A stretch of DNA of 64,000 nucleotides, from contig NZ_AUEZ01000016.1 of assembly GCF_000426245.1 (NCBI RefSeq), positions 1 through 64,000 of the forward strand, written 5' to 3'. Source of the DNA: Bradyrhizobium sp. Ai1a-2 (GTDB lineage Bacteria; Pseudomonadota; Alphaproteobacteria; Rhizobiales; Xanthobacteraceae). Below are positions 17,763-29,246 of the stretch, one piece after another; within the stretch, counting starts at the first letter, position 1, and each line of letters begins with the position of its first letter. The notes under the pieces were generated by a model, which ran no database searches, was not told where the DNA came from, and saw only the letters and a list, made by a program, of their open reading frames with translations. Position numbers and translations under genes: made by a program.

Positions 17763-20700
17763 TCAGTGCGCCTCGTCCCAATTGTTGGCGGCGCGGGCGT
17801 CGACCTGCAGCGGCAGCGACAGGATCACGGCCGGGAAGGGCGCGTCCTGCATCACATGCTGCACCACCGGCAGGGTTGCCGCGACTTCCTCGTCGGGAAC
17901 CTCGAAGATCAGTTCGTCATGCACCTGCAAAAGCATCTGCGCCGATAATTTCTTTTCGGTAAGCGCACCCTCGATGCGGGTCATGGCGCGGCGAATGATG
18001 TCGGCGGCCGAGCCCTGCAGGCGTGCGTTGATCGCGGCGCGCTCGTTGAAGGCGCGGACCGAGGCGTTACTGGCCTTGATGTCAGGGTAGTAGCATTTGC
18101 GGCCGAACAGCGTGGTGACATAGCCGTAGCGGCGGCAGAAATCCTTGGTCTCGTCCATATAGGCGCGGATGCCCGGGAAGCGCTCGAAATACTTCCTGAT
18201 GTAAGCGGAAGCTTCTTCGCGCGCGATGCCGAGCTGGTTGGCGAGGCCGAAGGCCGAGATGCCGTAGATGATGCCGAAATTGATCGCCTTGGCGCGGCGG
18301 CGCACTTCGCTCGGCATGTCCTTGATCGGCACGCCGAACATTTCGGATGCGGTCATGGCGTGAATGTCGAGGCCGTCGCGGAACGCCTGCTTCAGCACGG
18401 GAATGTCGGCGATCTCAGCGAGCAGGCGCAGCTCGATCTGCGAATAATCAGCCGATACCAGCTTGTGCCCGGGCGTCGCGACAAAGGCGCGGCGGATCTT
18501 CCGGCCGTCCTCGGTTCGCACGGGGATGTTCTGCAGGTTCGGCTCGTTCGACGACAGCCGCCCGGTCGTGGTCGCCGCCAGTGCATAAGTCGTGTGGACG
18601 CGATGGGTCTGCGGATTGACGTAGGTCGGCAGCGCGTCGGTATAGGTCGATTTCAGCTTCGAGACCTGCCGCCATTCCAGGATCTTCTTCGGGAATTCGT
18701 GGCCTTGCTCGGCGAGGTCGTCCAGCACCTGCGCGGTCGTCGACCAGGCGCCGGTCTTGGTCTTGGTGCCGCCGGGCAATCCCATCTTGCCGAACAGGAT
18801 GTCGCCGATCTGCTTCGGGCTGCCGACATTGATCGGCTCGCCCGCGATCTCCTGGATCTCGGCCTCGACGCGCGCCGCGGTCTGGGCAAAATCGCCCGAC
18901 AGCCGCGACAGCACCTGGCGGTCGATCGAGATGCCACGCCGCTCCATCCGTGCCAGCACCGAAACCAGCGGCCGCTCCAGCGTCTCATAGACCGTCGCCA
19001 TCCGCTCGGCGACCAGGCGCGGCTTCAATACGCGCCACAGGCGCAAGATCACGTCGGCGATCTCGGCGCAGTGCTCGGTCGCCTTGTCGATCGCAACCTG
19101 GTCGAATGTCAGCTTGTTCTTGCCGCTGCCGGTCAGCCCGTTCTCGGCGAGCACCGCATGCCCGAGCCAGCGCTCGGCGAGCGATTCCAGCGCATGTGAG
19201 CCGCGGCCGGCATCGAGCACGTAGGAGATCAACTGCGCATCGTCAAAGTTGCGCAGCGTGATGCCGGCTTGCGCCAGCATCACCGCGTTGAACTTGACGT
19301 CGAAGCCGACCTTCAGGATGCCCTGCGATTCCATGATCGGCCGCAAGGCTTCGATCGCCTGCTCGAATTTGATCTGGTCCGGCGCCAGCCCTGCGTCGAA
19401 CAGTCCGCTGCCGCCGCCCGCCTGCTTGTGGGCGAGCGGGATGTAGGCGGCGTCATTGGGGCTGAGGGCCAGCGCAATGCCGGAGATCTCCGCCTGCATC
19501 GGATCGATCGAATTCGCCTTCGCCTGCACCGCGACATGGCCGGTATCGTGGATACGCGCGATCAACGCGTTGAGCTGATCGAGGCTCCTGATCGTCAGGT
19601 ATTTGCTGCGATCGATCTTGGTCTTGCGCGCTGCCTCGGCGCGCGCTTCGGCGAGCGCAATCGGCGTGCCCTTGAGGCTCGAGGCCTTGTCCTCCTTGCC
19701 CGCGGGCTTGCTGCGCTCCCTGGCGGCAGGTGCAGGCTGCGCGGACCCGCCCGGACCCGGTGCGGGCTCGACGCCGGAAGGAGGCAGTGGCGAGAACACG
19801 CTCGCGCCGCTCTTGTTGCCGGGATCGGGCTCAATATCGGACGGGTCGATCTGGCCGTAGTCGGCGACGCGCCGCGTCAGCGTCGAAAACTCCATCGCCT
19901 TCAGGAAGGCGATCAGCCGGCGCGGATCGAGCTCATGCACGGCGAGGTCGTCGAGCGGCACGTCGAGCTCGACCTTGTCGTCGAGCAGCACGAGCTGGCG
20001 CGAGATCCGCGCCTTCTCGGCATTCTCGACCAGCGCCTCGCGACGCTTTGGCTGCTTGATCTCGCCGGCGCGCTTGAGCAGGGATTCGAGATCGCCGTAT
20101 TCGGTGATCAGCTGCGCCGCGGTCTTGACGCCGATACCGGGCACGCCGGGCACGTTATCGGTGGAATCGCCGGCCAGCGCCTGGACCTCGACCACCTTCT
20201 CCGGCGGCACGCCGAACTTCTCGATCACCTCGGGAATGCCAATGCGGCGATCCTTCATGGTGTCGTACATGCTGACGCAGTCGGTCACGAGCTGCATCAG
20301 GTCCTTGTCGGAGGACACAATCGTCGCGCTCGCGCCGCGCTCGCAGGCAACGCGGACATAGGTCGCGATGAGGTCGTCGGCCTCATAGCCGGCCTGCTCC
20401 AGGCAGGGCAGGTCGAAGGCGCGCACCGCCTCGCGGATCAACGCGAATTGCGGGATCAGGTCATCGGGCGCGGGCGGCCGGTGCGCCTTGTAGTCGGGAT
20501 AGATCTTGTTGCGGAAGGTGATCTCGGACTTGTCGAAGACGATGGCGAGATGGGTCGGCCGATTGTCCTCGGGCATCTCGCGCAAGAGCTTCCACAGCAT
20601 GTTGCAGAAGCCGAGCACGGCATTGACCTGCAGCCCGTCGGACTTGCGGTTCAGTGGCGGCAGCGCGTGATAGGCGCGGAAAATGTAGGAGGAACCGTCG

Positions 20701-20804
20701 ACCAGGAACACATGGTCGCCCTTGGCCGGAGCCTTGGCGGCAACGGGCTTGGGGGCGGCTTTGGCTTCTGTTTTGGCTGAAGTCTTGGAGGCTGATTTCG
20801 GCAT
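17763..20804 (-). CDS. polA: DNA polymerase I with apparently inactive 3'-5' exonuclease domain
   Basis: 1013 residues. An Ala/Lys-rich extension of about 29 residues precedes the 5'-nuclease domain, whose metal ligands are intact (FLVDGSSY, IVFDKSEITFRN, YEADDLIAT, GDSTDNVPGVPG). The polymerase domain is intact: motif A DYSQIELRLLAEI, motif B RRRAKAINFGIIYG, motif C QVHDELIFEVP. A variable Pro/Lys-rich linker lies near residues 340-380. The middle DEDDy exonuclease domain is present by length, but its catalytic residues are replaced: motif I DxE is Gln427-Ala-Lys429, motif II Asp is Asn506, motif III Tyr/Asp are His578/Ile582. Proofreading is therefore probably absent; nick translation and gap filling should remain. 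Confidence 0.95.
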   Translation of the reverse strand: MPKSASKTSAKTEAKAAPKPVAAKAPAKGDHVFLVDGSSYIFRAYHALPPLNRKSDGLQVNAVLGFCNMLWKLLREMPEDNRPTHLAIVFDKSEITFRNKIYPDYKAHRPPAPDDLIPQFALIREAVRAFDLPCLEQAGYEADDLIATYVRVACERGASATIVSSDKDLMQLVTDCVSMYDTMKDRRIGIPEVIEKFGVPPEKVVEVQALAGDSTDNVPGVPGIGVKTAAQLITEYGDLESLLKRAGEIKQPKRREALVENAEKARISRQLVLLDDKVELDVPLDDLAVHELDPRRLIAFLKAMEFSTLTRRVADYGQIDPSDIEPDPGNKSGASVFSPLPPSGVEPAPGPGGSAQPAPAARERSKPAGKEDKASSLKGTPIALAEARAEAARKTKIDRSKYLTIRSLDQLNALIARIHDTGHVAVQAKANSIDPMQAEISGIALALSPNDAAYIPLAHKQAGGGSGLFDAGLAPDQIKFEQAIEALRPIMESQGILKVGFDVKFNAVMLAQAGITLRNFDDAQLISYVLDAGRGSHALESLAERWLGHAVLAENGLTGSGKNKLTFDQVAIDKATEHCAEIADVILRLWRVLKPRLVAERMATVYETLERPLVSVLARMERRGISIDRQVLSRLSGDFAQTAARVEAEIQEIAGEPINVGSPKQIGDILFGKMGLPGGTKTKTGAWSTTAQVLDDLAEQGHEFPKKILEWRQVSKLKSTYTDALPTYVNPQTHRVHTTYALAATTTGRLSSNEPNLQNIPVRTEDGRKIRRAFVATPGHKLVSADYSQIELRLLAEIADIPVLKQAFRDGLDIHAMTASEMFGVPIKDMPSEVRRRAKAINFGIIYGISAFGLANQLGIAREEASAYIRKYFERFPGIRAYMDETKDFCRRYGYVTTLFGRKCYYPDIKASNASVRAFNERAAINARLQGSAADIIRRAMTRIEGALTEKKLSAQMLLQVHDELIFEVPDEEVAATLPVVQHVMQDAPFPAVILSLPLQVDARAANNWDEAH

Positions 20805-20886
20805 GGCCGAAATTTAGGGATTTTTGCAGCAAATGACAGCCTTGAGGGGCAGGAATCTTGGTCCGCCGGCCCTGCTATCCCCCGCT

Positions 20887-20986
20887 GTCATCATCCGCGA
20901 AAGCGGATGATCCAGTAATCGAGGCGCTCGAAGCATGCGGAGAGGTCGTCGCGTACTGGATTGCCCGGTCAAGCCGGGCAATGGCG
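20887..20986. repeat. Intergenic palindromic repeat, family E copy 2
   Basis: Begins GTCATCATCCGCGAAAGCGG and contains ATCCAGTA facing TACTGGATTGCCCGG. It lies in the gap between the acyltransferase and polA. Confidence 0.8.
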
Positions 20987-20994
20987 GCGGTGCG

Positions 20995-22062
20995 CTACTC
21001 GGCGGCCTGGAGAGCAGGGGCCGCCTTCTTCGGCGCGATCCAGAACGCGGCGGGGCGCTCGAACAGGAAGTTGGCGCGGATGGCGAGCGCGACGCGCCAG
21101 ATCACCAGCGAGCCGATGACGCCGGTGATGGTAACGAACAGCGAGATCAGGCCGATGTCAGGGATCACGCCGCTGCGCAACAGGCCGACGCGTGCGATCA
21201 CCATAGGCAGGAAGAAAGCGAGATAGATCACGATCGAATGCTCGCCGCAGAAGCGCAGAGCAGTGAGCCACTGCATCCGCGCCAGCAGCGTGCCGGTGAC
21301 GACGATGGCAAAGGCGCCCGCAAGTCCCAGCGCCAGCGAGACCAGCGGCCATTCGCTCGCCCCCGCGATCACCAGTGCGCCATTGACCAGCATCCACAGC
21401 GCAAGCCCGGCCAGTGCCGGCATCGGCGCGGAACGCGCGCGGTCCGACAGCTTGAAGACGTAGGGCGCAAAGAGATAGCCGGCATAGAAATAGACGAAGC
21501 GCGCGCAGAATTCGTCGATCACGGTCCAGCCGGTCACGACATGCGCCGTCTCAAGTCCTGCGGCCAGCACCAGAATCGCGAGCGGCGGCAGATTGCGTGT
21601 CAGTTTTGTGACGACGAAGAAGATCGGCAGCAGATAGATGAACCATAACGTGCCGAACGGCTCGACGAAGGATTCGAGATAGAGATAGCCGGTGTGGCTC
21701 CAGCTCGTCTCGGCAGCAAAGGCCGGCGCCTTGAACGCGAACTGGATCGTCACCCAGAGCACATAGAAATAGGCGAAATGCACGACCTTGCGGTCGAGAT
21801 AGGTGCGCCAATCGCGATCGATCACGAGCGAGAGGAACAGGCCCGAGATCAGGAAGAAATCCGGCATCCGGAACGGTTTTGCGAACATCACGACCGCGTG
21901 CATGAATCCGGTCTCGCCGGCGGCGGCTTCAACGCCCAGCACCGAATGCATCATCACGACCATGACGATGCAGATGCCCTTGGCGTAGTCCACCCAATCG
22001 ATGCGGCCGTCCGGCGATGCGGCGGAACGCAGGCTCGCGGAGGTTGTCCCGTTTGCGGTCAT
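20995..22062 (-). CDS. Membrane acyltransferase, AT-3 family
   Basis: 355 residues with about ten hydrophobic segments. The N-terminal RIDWVDYAKGICIVMVVMMHSV has the R-x10-H spacing typical of acyltransferase family 3, where the His is needed for transfer. Further family features include FRMPDFFLISGLFL and GTLWFIYLLP. The start at 22062 follows AGGACAG; the open frame extends 40 codons further without family resemblance. Likely O-acetylation or other acylation of a surface glycan. UDP-glucose dehydrogenase, a supplier of sugar precursor, is divergently transcribed next door, which supports an envelope-polysaccharide role by context only. Confidence 0.87.
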   Translation of the reverse strand: MTANGTTSASLRSAASPDGRIDWVDYAKGICIVMVVMMHSVLGVEAAAGETGFMHAVVMFAKPFRMPDFFLISGLFLSLVIDRDWRTYLDRKVVHFAYFYVLWVTIQFAFKAPAFAAETSWSHTGYLYLESFVEPFGTLWFIYLLPIFFVVTKLTRNLPPLAILVLAAGLETAHVVTGWTVIDEFCARFVYFYAGYLFAPYVFKLSDRARSAPMPALAGLALWMLVNGALVIAGASEWPLVSLALGLAGAFAIVVTGTLLARMQWLTALRFCGEHSIVIYLAFFLPMVIARVGLLRSGVIPDIGLISLFVTITGVIGSLVIWRVALAIRANFLFERPAAFWIAPKKAAPALQAAE

Positions 22063-22241
22063 GACTGTCCTGTTTCGGCGCGCATTTGGCGCATCTTCGG
22101 CCGGATCGGTTGCTATCGCCTTTATCCATACAAATGACATGCCGCTCGTGCCTGCTTTTTGCCGTTTCCTCCTGGCCGGCAAATGTTCTAAGACGCTGGC
22201 GGGAGTACGGAATCGTTAACGATAGCAAGCGGGTGGGTTTC

Positions 22242-23558
22242 ATGCGCATCGCCATGATTGGCACGGGTTACGTGGGACTGGTGTCTGGCGCGTGTTTTGC
22301 GGATTTCGGACACCACGTCACCTGCGTGGACAAGGATGTCGAGAAGATCAACGCCCTTCGCCGTGGCGAAATCCCGATCTTCGAGCCGGGGCTGGATGCC
22401 CTCGTTGCTTCGAATGTGAAGGCGAGGCGGCTCGACTTCACCACCGATCTGAAGGACCCGGTCGCCGAAGCCGACGCTGTCTTCATCGCGGTCGGCACGC
22501 CGTCGCGCCGCGGCGACGGCCATGCCGACCTCTCTTACGTCTATGCCGCTGCCCGCGAGATCGCCGGTGCGCTCAAGGGCTTCACGGTGGTAGTGACCAA
22601 ATCGACCGTGCCGGTCGGCACCGGCGACGAGGTCGAGCGCCTGATCCGCGAAGCCAACCCGGCCGCCGATGTTGCAGTCGCCTCCAATCCGGAATTCCTG
22701 CGTGAGGGCGCGGCGATCCGCGACTTCAAGTTCCCGGACCGCATCGTGGTGGGCACTTCCGATGAGCGCGCGCGAAAAGTGCTCGGCGATGTCTATCGAC
22801 CGCTGTCGCTCAACCAGGCTCCGCTGATGTACACGGCGCGGCGCACCGCGGAGCTGATCAAATACGCCGCCAACGCATTCCTCGCGACCAAGATCACCTT
22901 TATCAACGAGATCGCCGATCTTTCCGAAAAGGTCGGCGCCGATGTCCAGGAGGTCGCGCGCGGCATCGGGCTCGACAACCGCATCGGCTCCAAGTTCCTG
23001 CATGCGGGCCCTGGTTTCGGCGGCTCCTGTTTCCCCAAGGACACTCGCGCGCTGATCAAGATCGCGCAGGATCACGACGTGAATCTGCGCATCGTGGAGG
23101 CCGTGCTCGGCGTCAACGACAACCGCAAGCGCGCGATGGCGCGCAAGGTCGCGGGCCTCGCCGGCAATCTGCGCGGCAAGACCGTCGCGGTGCTCGGCCT
23201 CACCTTCAAGCCGGAGACCGACGACATGCGGGAGGCGCCCTCGATCCCGATCGTCACCGGCCTGTTGGACATGGGCGCGAAAGTGCGAGCCCATGATCCG
23301 GTTGGCATTGAGCAGGCGCGCAAGGAACTGCCTGATATCCAGTACTGCGATGATCCCTATGAATGCGTGACCGGCGCCGACGCCATGGTCGTGGTCACCG
23401 AGTGGGTGCAGTACCGCACGCTTGATCTGGAGCGGCTGAAGAACCTGTTGCGGCAACCGGTCGTGGTCGATCTCCGTAACATCTACCGCCCCGAGGACAT
23501 GGCTGCGCACGGCTTCAGCTACGAGAGCGTGGGCCGCGCACCTGAACCGCGGGTCTAG
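22242..23558 (+). CDS. UDP-glucose 6-dehydrogenase
   Basis: Oxidises UDP-glucose to UDP-glucuronate with two NAD+. The 438-residue sequence has the N-terminal Rossmann GTGYVG at residues 7-12, KSTVPVGT, NPEFLREG, and the catalytic cysteine in GGSCFPKD near residue 263. The C-terminal UDP-binding domain has VLGLTFKPETDDMREAPS. All fit the UDP-glucose/GDP-mannose dehydrogenase family; absence of a GDP-mannose signature and the FLREG motif favour UDP-glucose. Start ATG 22242 matches the family N-terminus MRIAMIGTGYVG. It supplies precursors for acidic exopolysaccharide or LPS. Confidence 0.94.
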   Translation: MRIAMIGTGYVGLVSGACFADFGHHVTCVDKDVEKINALRRGEIPIFEPGLDALVASNVKARRLDFTTDLKDPVAEADAVFIAVGTPSRRGDGHADLSYVYAAAREIAGALKGFTVVVTKSTVPVGTGDEVERLIREANPAADVAVASNPEFLREGAAIRDFKFPDRIVVGTSDERARKVLGDVYRPLSLNQAPLMYTARRTAELIKYAANAFLATKITFINEIADLSEKVGADVQEVARGIGLDNRIGSKFLHAGPGFGGSCFPKDTRALIKIAQDHDVNLRIVEAVLGVNDNRKRAMARKVAGLAGNLRGKTVAVLGLTFKPETDDMREAPSIPIVTGLLDMGAKVRAHDPVGIEQARKELPDIQYCDDPYECVTGADAMVVVTEWVQYRTLDLERLKNLLRQPVVVDLRNIYRPEDMAAHGFSYESVGRAPEPRV

Positions 23559-23571
23559 GCTCGCTGTTGTT

Positions 23572-23667
23572 GTCATACACTGCGCGGGCGGGGTATCCAG
23601 TACGCACGATCTTCGGGATCAGCGCCGTCCGAGTTTACTGGATCACCCGCATTCGCGGGTGATGACG
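23572..23667. repeat. Intergenic palindromic repeat, family E copy 3
   Basis: GTCATACACTGCGCGGGCGG with GGTATCCAGTACGC opposes TTTACTGGATCACCCGCATTCGCGGGTGATGA (partly shown). It ends 12 bases before the presumed start of hrpB. Confidence 0.8.
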
Positions 23668-23678
23668 GATTCGAGATA

Positions 23679-26153
<2,475 letters not shown>

Positions 26154-26296
26154 TCTGCACCCGTGCGATTAACGCTCTAGCCGTTAACGCTTCACTCATC
26201 CTTTTCGCGAAAATGGCAGGCTCCATCGCCTCTGCCGGTCGCGACTTCGCGGATGGCGTGGTGAAATCGGCCAGTGTCCCCAATCTGCGTGGCGTC

Positions 26297-26809
26297 ATGC
26301 GTAACATAATGATCTTCGCCGCCATCCTGATCGGCCTCGGCAGCTTCATGGCGCAGATGGCCGACAAGATGACGCCGGCCTCGGCGTCCGCCACGACCGC
26401 TTCAAAGAGCATTCCCGTTCAGACTGTAGGGCAGGGCGGCCGTTCGCTGAGCATTCCCCGCGACTCCCGCGGACACTTTGCGACTGACGGCCGCATCGAT
26501 GGCCAGCGCATCGACTTCATGGTCGACACCGGCGCCTCGCTCGTGGCGCTGAATGAGAAATCCGCCGCGCGCTTCGGCCTGCGCCCGTCCCGCGGCGACT
26601 ATACCGCGACCGTCAGCACCGCCAACGGCACCATCAAGGCCGCGCGCGCCCGCCTTGCCATGATTGATCTCGGTGGCCTCATCGTCCGCGACGTCGACGC
26701 CATGGTGCTGCCGGACGAAGCGCTTTCGGAAAACCTGCTCGGCCTGTCCTTCCTGTCCAAGCTCAAGCGCTTTGAATACGCCAATGGTCGGCTGGTGCTG
26801 GAGCAGTAA
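26297..26809 (+). CDS. Membrane-anchored clan AA aspartic protease (TIGR02281-like)
   Basis: About 170 residues. An N-terminal transmembrane anchor (IMIFAAILIGLGSFMAQM, residues 4-21) is followed by a Ser/Thr-rich linker. A single retropepsin-like domain then has the catalytic Asp77 in FMVDTGASLVAL and the C-terminal NLLGLSFLSKLKRFEY. One domain implies a dimeric active site. An in-frame ATG at 26213 would add 28 residues; neither start has a clear ribosome site, and 26297 places the anchor at the N-terminus as in relatives. The TTAACGCT motif occurs twice upstream, at 26169 and 26184. Substrate unknown; periplasmic side expected. Confidence 0.83.
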   Translation: MRNIMIFAAILIGLGSFMAQMADKMTPASASATTASKSIPVQTVGQGGRSLSIPRDSRGHFATDGRIDGQRIDFMVDTGASLVALNEKSAARFGLRPSRGDYTATVSTANGTIKAARARLAMIDLGGLIVRDVDAMVLPDEALSENLLGLSFLSKLKRFEYANGRLVLEQ

Positions 26810-27044
26810 GGCAGCTTGCTTGCCGCCGCGATCGAAATCGCTTCCGACTCGTGTGAAAGTTCAAGTCTCGCATCCGGCCCGCAGCAATCGCTGATGCGAT
26901 CTATGCCTTCTGAGTGGGCATTTTCCGGCCAACAAATCCGCCGCAATTGTCAGCCAATAGCAGGCGATCCCACCTTTCGCCGCAGTCCGCCTTTGGCTAT
27001 TGGCTGCAGCATTGATCATCACGCTCTCGCGAGGCTGCCACAAG

Positions 27045-28544
27045 ATGTTTCCAAAGCCCAAGCCCGTTCTGGTTCCGAACACCTATGCTTTCGAATCCGA
27101 ACCGATGGTGAAGCCGACCGGGTTTCGCGAATATGACGCGCGCTGGCTGTTCGGCAAGGAAATCAACTTGATGGGCGTGCAGGCGCTGGGCATGGGGCTC
27201 GGCGCGCTGATCGCGGAACTCGGCGTCAAGCAGGAGATCGTCACCGGGCATGATTTCCGCGGCTATTCCGCCTCGATCAAATATGCGTTGATCTCCGGCC
27301 TGATGGCCGCAGGCTGCAAGGTGCACGACATCGGGCTCGCGGTGACGCCGATGGCCTATTTCGCGCAGTTCGATCTCGACGTGCCCTGCGTCGCGATGGT
27401 CACGGCCTCCCACAACGACAATGGCTGGACCGGGGTCAAGATGGGCGCCAACCGCCCGCTCACCTTCGGGCCCGACGAGATGACGCGGCTCAAGGAGATC
27501 GTGCTCGGCGCGAGCTTTGGCAACAAGGCCGGCGGCTCGTATCAATTCCACGAGAATTATCCGGCGCGCTACATCGCCGACCTCACCAACCGGGCGAAGC
27601 TGAAACGCAAGCTCAAGGTGGTGGCCGCCTGCGGCAACGGCACCGCCGGCGCGTTCGCGCCGCAGGTCCTGGACGCGATCGGCTGCGAGGTGATCCCGCT
27701 CGACACCGAGCTCGACCATACCTTTCCGAAATACAATCCGAACCCGGAAGACATGGAGATGCTGCACGCGATCCGCGACGCGGTGCTGCAGCACAAGGCC
27801 GATGTCGGCCTCGGCTTCGATGGCGACGGCGACCGCTGCGGCGTGGTCGACAACACCGGCGAGGAGATCTTCGCCGACAAGGTCGGCGTGATGCTGGCGC
27901 GCGACATGTCGGCGATCCACAAGGACGCGCAATTCGTGGTCGACGTGAAATCGACCGGCCTGTTCATCACCGATCCCGTGTTGCAGAAGCAGGGCGCCAG
28001 GACCGCGTACTGGAAGACCGGCCACTCCTACATGAAGCGCCGCACCAACGAGCTCGGCGCGCTCGCCGGGTTCGAGAAGTCCGGCCATTTCTTCTTCAAC
28101 ACACCGTTCGGCCGCGGCTATGACGACGGCTTGGTCTCGGCGATCGCGATCTGCGAGATGCTCGACCGCGCGCCCGGCAAGTCGATGGCCGACCTGAAGA
28201 ACGCGCTGCCCAAGACCTGGTCGTCGCCGACCATGTCGCCGCATTGTGCGGACGAGGCCAAATACGGCGTGGTCGACGCCGTGGTGAAGCATTTCGAGGG
28301 CTTGCAGAAGAAGGGCGCCAAGATCGGCGGCCAGGCCATCCGCGATCTCGTCACCGTCAACGGCGTGCGCGTCACGGTCGAGGACGGCAGCTGGGGCCTG
28401 GTGCGCGCCTCCTCCAACAAGCCGGAGCTCGTGGTGGTGGTCGAAAGCCCGGTCAGCGAGCAGCGCATGCGCGACATGTTCGAGACCGTGGATGGCGTGC
28501 TGCGCACGCATCCGGAAGTGGGTGAGTACAATCAGAAGATTTGA
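27045..28544 (+). CDS. Phosphomannomutase/phosphoglucomutase
   Basis: Alpha-D-phosphohexomutase of 499 residues. The phosphoserine loop TASHNDNGWTG (Ser122), the metal loop GFDGDGDRCG (Asp259, 261, 263), the sugar-specificity loop FEKSGHFFF and a C-terminal phosphate-binding region (VRASSNKPELVVVVES) are all present. The family interconverts hexose-6- and hexose-1-phosphates; the FEKSGH loop is close to the GEMSGH of bifunctional PMM/PGM enzymes, but the substrate is not certain. The ATG at 27045 lies ten bases after GAGG and yields MFPKPKPVL. It feeds glycogen or surface-polysaccharide synthesis, consistent with the UDP-glucose dehydrogenase 4 kb upstream. Confidence 0.92.
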   Translation: MFPKPKPVLVPNTYAFESEPMVKPTGFREYDARWLFGKEINLMGVQALGMGLGALIAELGVKQEIVTGHDFRGYSASIKYALISGLMAAGCKVHDIGLAVTPMAYFAQFDLDVPCVAMVTASHNDNGWTGVKMGANRPLTFGPDEMTRLKEIVLGASFGNKAGGSYQFHENYPARYIADLTNRAKLKRKLKVVAACGNGTAGAFAPQVLDAIGCEVIPLDTELDHTFPKYNPNPEDMEMLHAIRDAVLQHKADVGLGFDGDGDRCGVVDNTGEEIFADKVGVMLARDMSAIHKDAQFVVDVKSTGLFITDPVLQKQGARTAYWKTGHSYMKRRTNELGALAGFEKSGHFFFNTPFGRGYDDGLVSAIAICEMLDRAPGKSMADLKNALPKTWSSPTMSPHCADEAKYGVVDAVVKHFEGLQKKGAKIGGQAIRDLVTVNGVRVTVEDGSWGLVRASSNKPELVVVVESPVSEQRMRDMFETVDGVLRTHPEVGEYNQKI

Positions 28545-28570
28545 TTGGGATGCTTGCCTCGCGCACCGTC

Positions 28571-28672
28571 GTCATACCCCGCGCAGGCGGGGTATCCAGT
28601 ACGCTGCGGCCTCTCAATCGAAAACGAATGTCTCTGGAATACTGGATCGCCCGCCTTCGCGGGCGATGACAG
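28571..28672. repeat. Intergenic palindromic repeat, family E copy 4
   Basis: GTCATACCCCGCGCAGGCGG, GGTATCCAGTACG, then TACTGGATCGCCCGCCTTCG and CGGGCGATGACAG. It separates the convergent phosphohexomutase and Lrp-family genes. Confidence 0.88.
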
Positions 28673-28681
28673 TGGACGGAT

Positions 28682-29182
28682 TCACGCCGCCGGCACCGGC
28701 AGCGCGGTTACGGATTTGATCTTCTCCATCGCAAAACGCGAGGTGACGTTCTTCAGCGGCACGGCACTGATCAGCTTCTTGTAGAAGACGTCATAGGCCG
28801 ACATATCCGCGACCACGACGCGCAGCATGTAGTCGACGTCGCCGGCCATCCGGTAGAACTCCATCACTTCAGGCATGGCGCTCACCGCGTCGGCGAATTT
28901 GCGCAGCCAGGCCTCGGAATGGTCAGCGCTCTCGACCGACACGAAGACGCTGATGCCGAGCCCGATCTTGTTCTGATCGACCAGCGCCACCCGGCGCAGG
29001 ATCACGCCATCGGCCTCGAGCCGCTGGATGCGCTTCCAGCAGGGGGTGGAGGACAAGCCGACCCGATCGCCGATCTCGGCGACCGAGAGCGAGGCGTCCT
29101 CCTGCAGCACAGTCAGGATTTTGCGATCGATGGCGTCAAGCCGGCGGTTGGCGTCATGCAGCGGAACGGCGAGCTCGGTCAT
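28682..29182 (-). CDS. Lrp/AsnC family transcriptional regulator
   Basis: 166 residues. The helix-turn-helix IDRKILTVLQEDASLSVAEIGDRVGLSSTPCWKRIQRLE (region of residues 18-56) has the conserved SxxxCWxRIxxLE end. A C-terminal RAM ligand-binding domain follows (VEFYRMAGDVDYMLRVVV-like, residues 107-125). The start at 29182 matches the family; the open frame runs 40 codons upstream without resemblance. The 64-base gap to the PfkB-type kinase gene (same strand, upstream) would allow cotranscription. It likely senses an amino acid. Confidence 0.92.
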   Translation of the reverse strand: MTELAVPLHDANRRLDAIDRKILTVLQEDASLSVAEIGDRVGLSSTPCWKRIQRLEADGVILRRVALVDQNKIGLGISVFVSVESADHSEAWLRKFADAVSAMPEVMEFYRMAGDVDYMLRVVVADMSAYDVFYKKLISAVPLKNVTSRFAMEKIKSVTALPVPAA

Positions 29183-29246
29183 GAGAAGAAAGTTCCATAT
29201 TAGGAGGCTAAATCCCTGATATAGAGAAAAATCTTCTAAAGCAAGC

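Noticed and set aside
19269..20780. Plus-strand open frame of 503 codons antisense to polA
   Set aside because: It mirrors the polA codon periodicity and shows no domain; polA on the other strand is certain.
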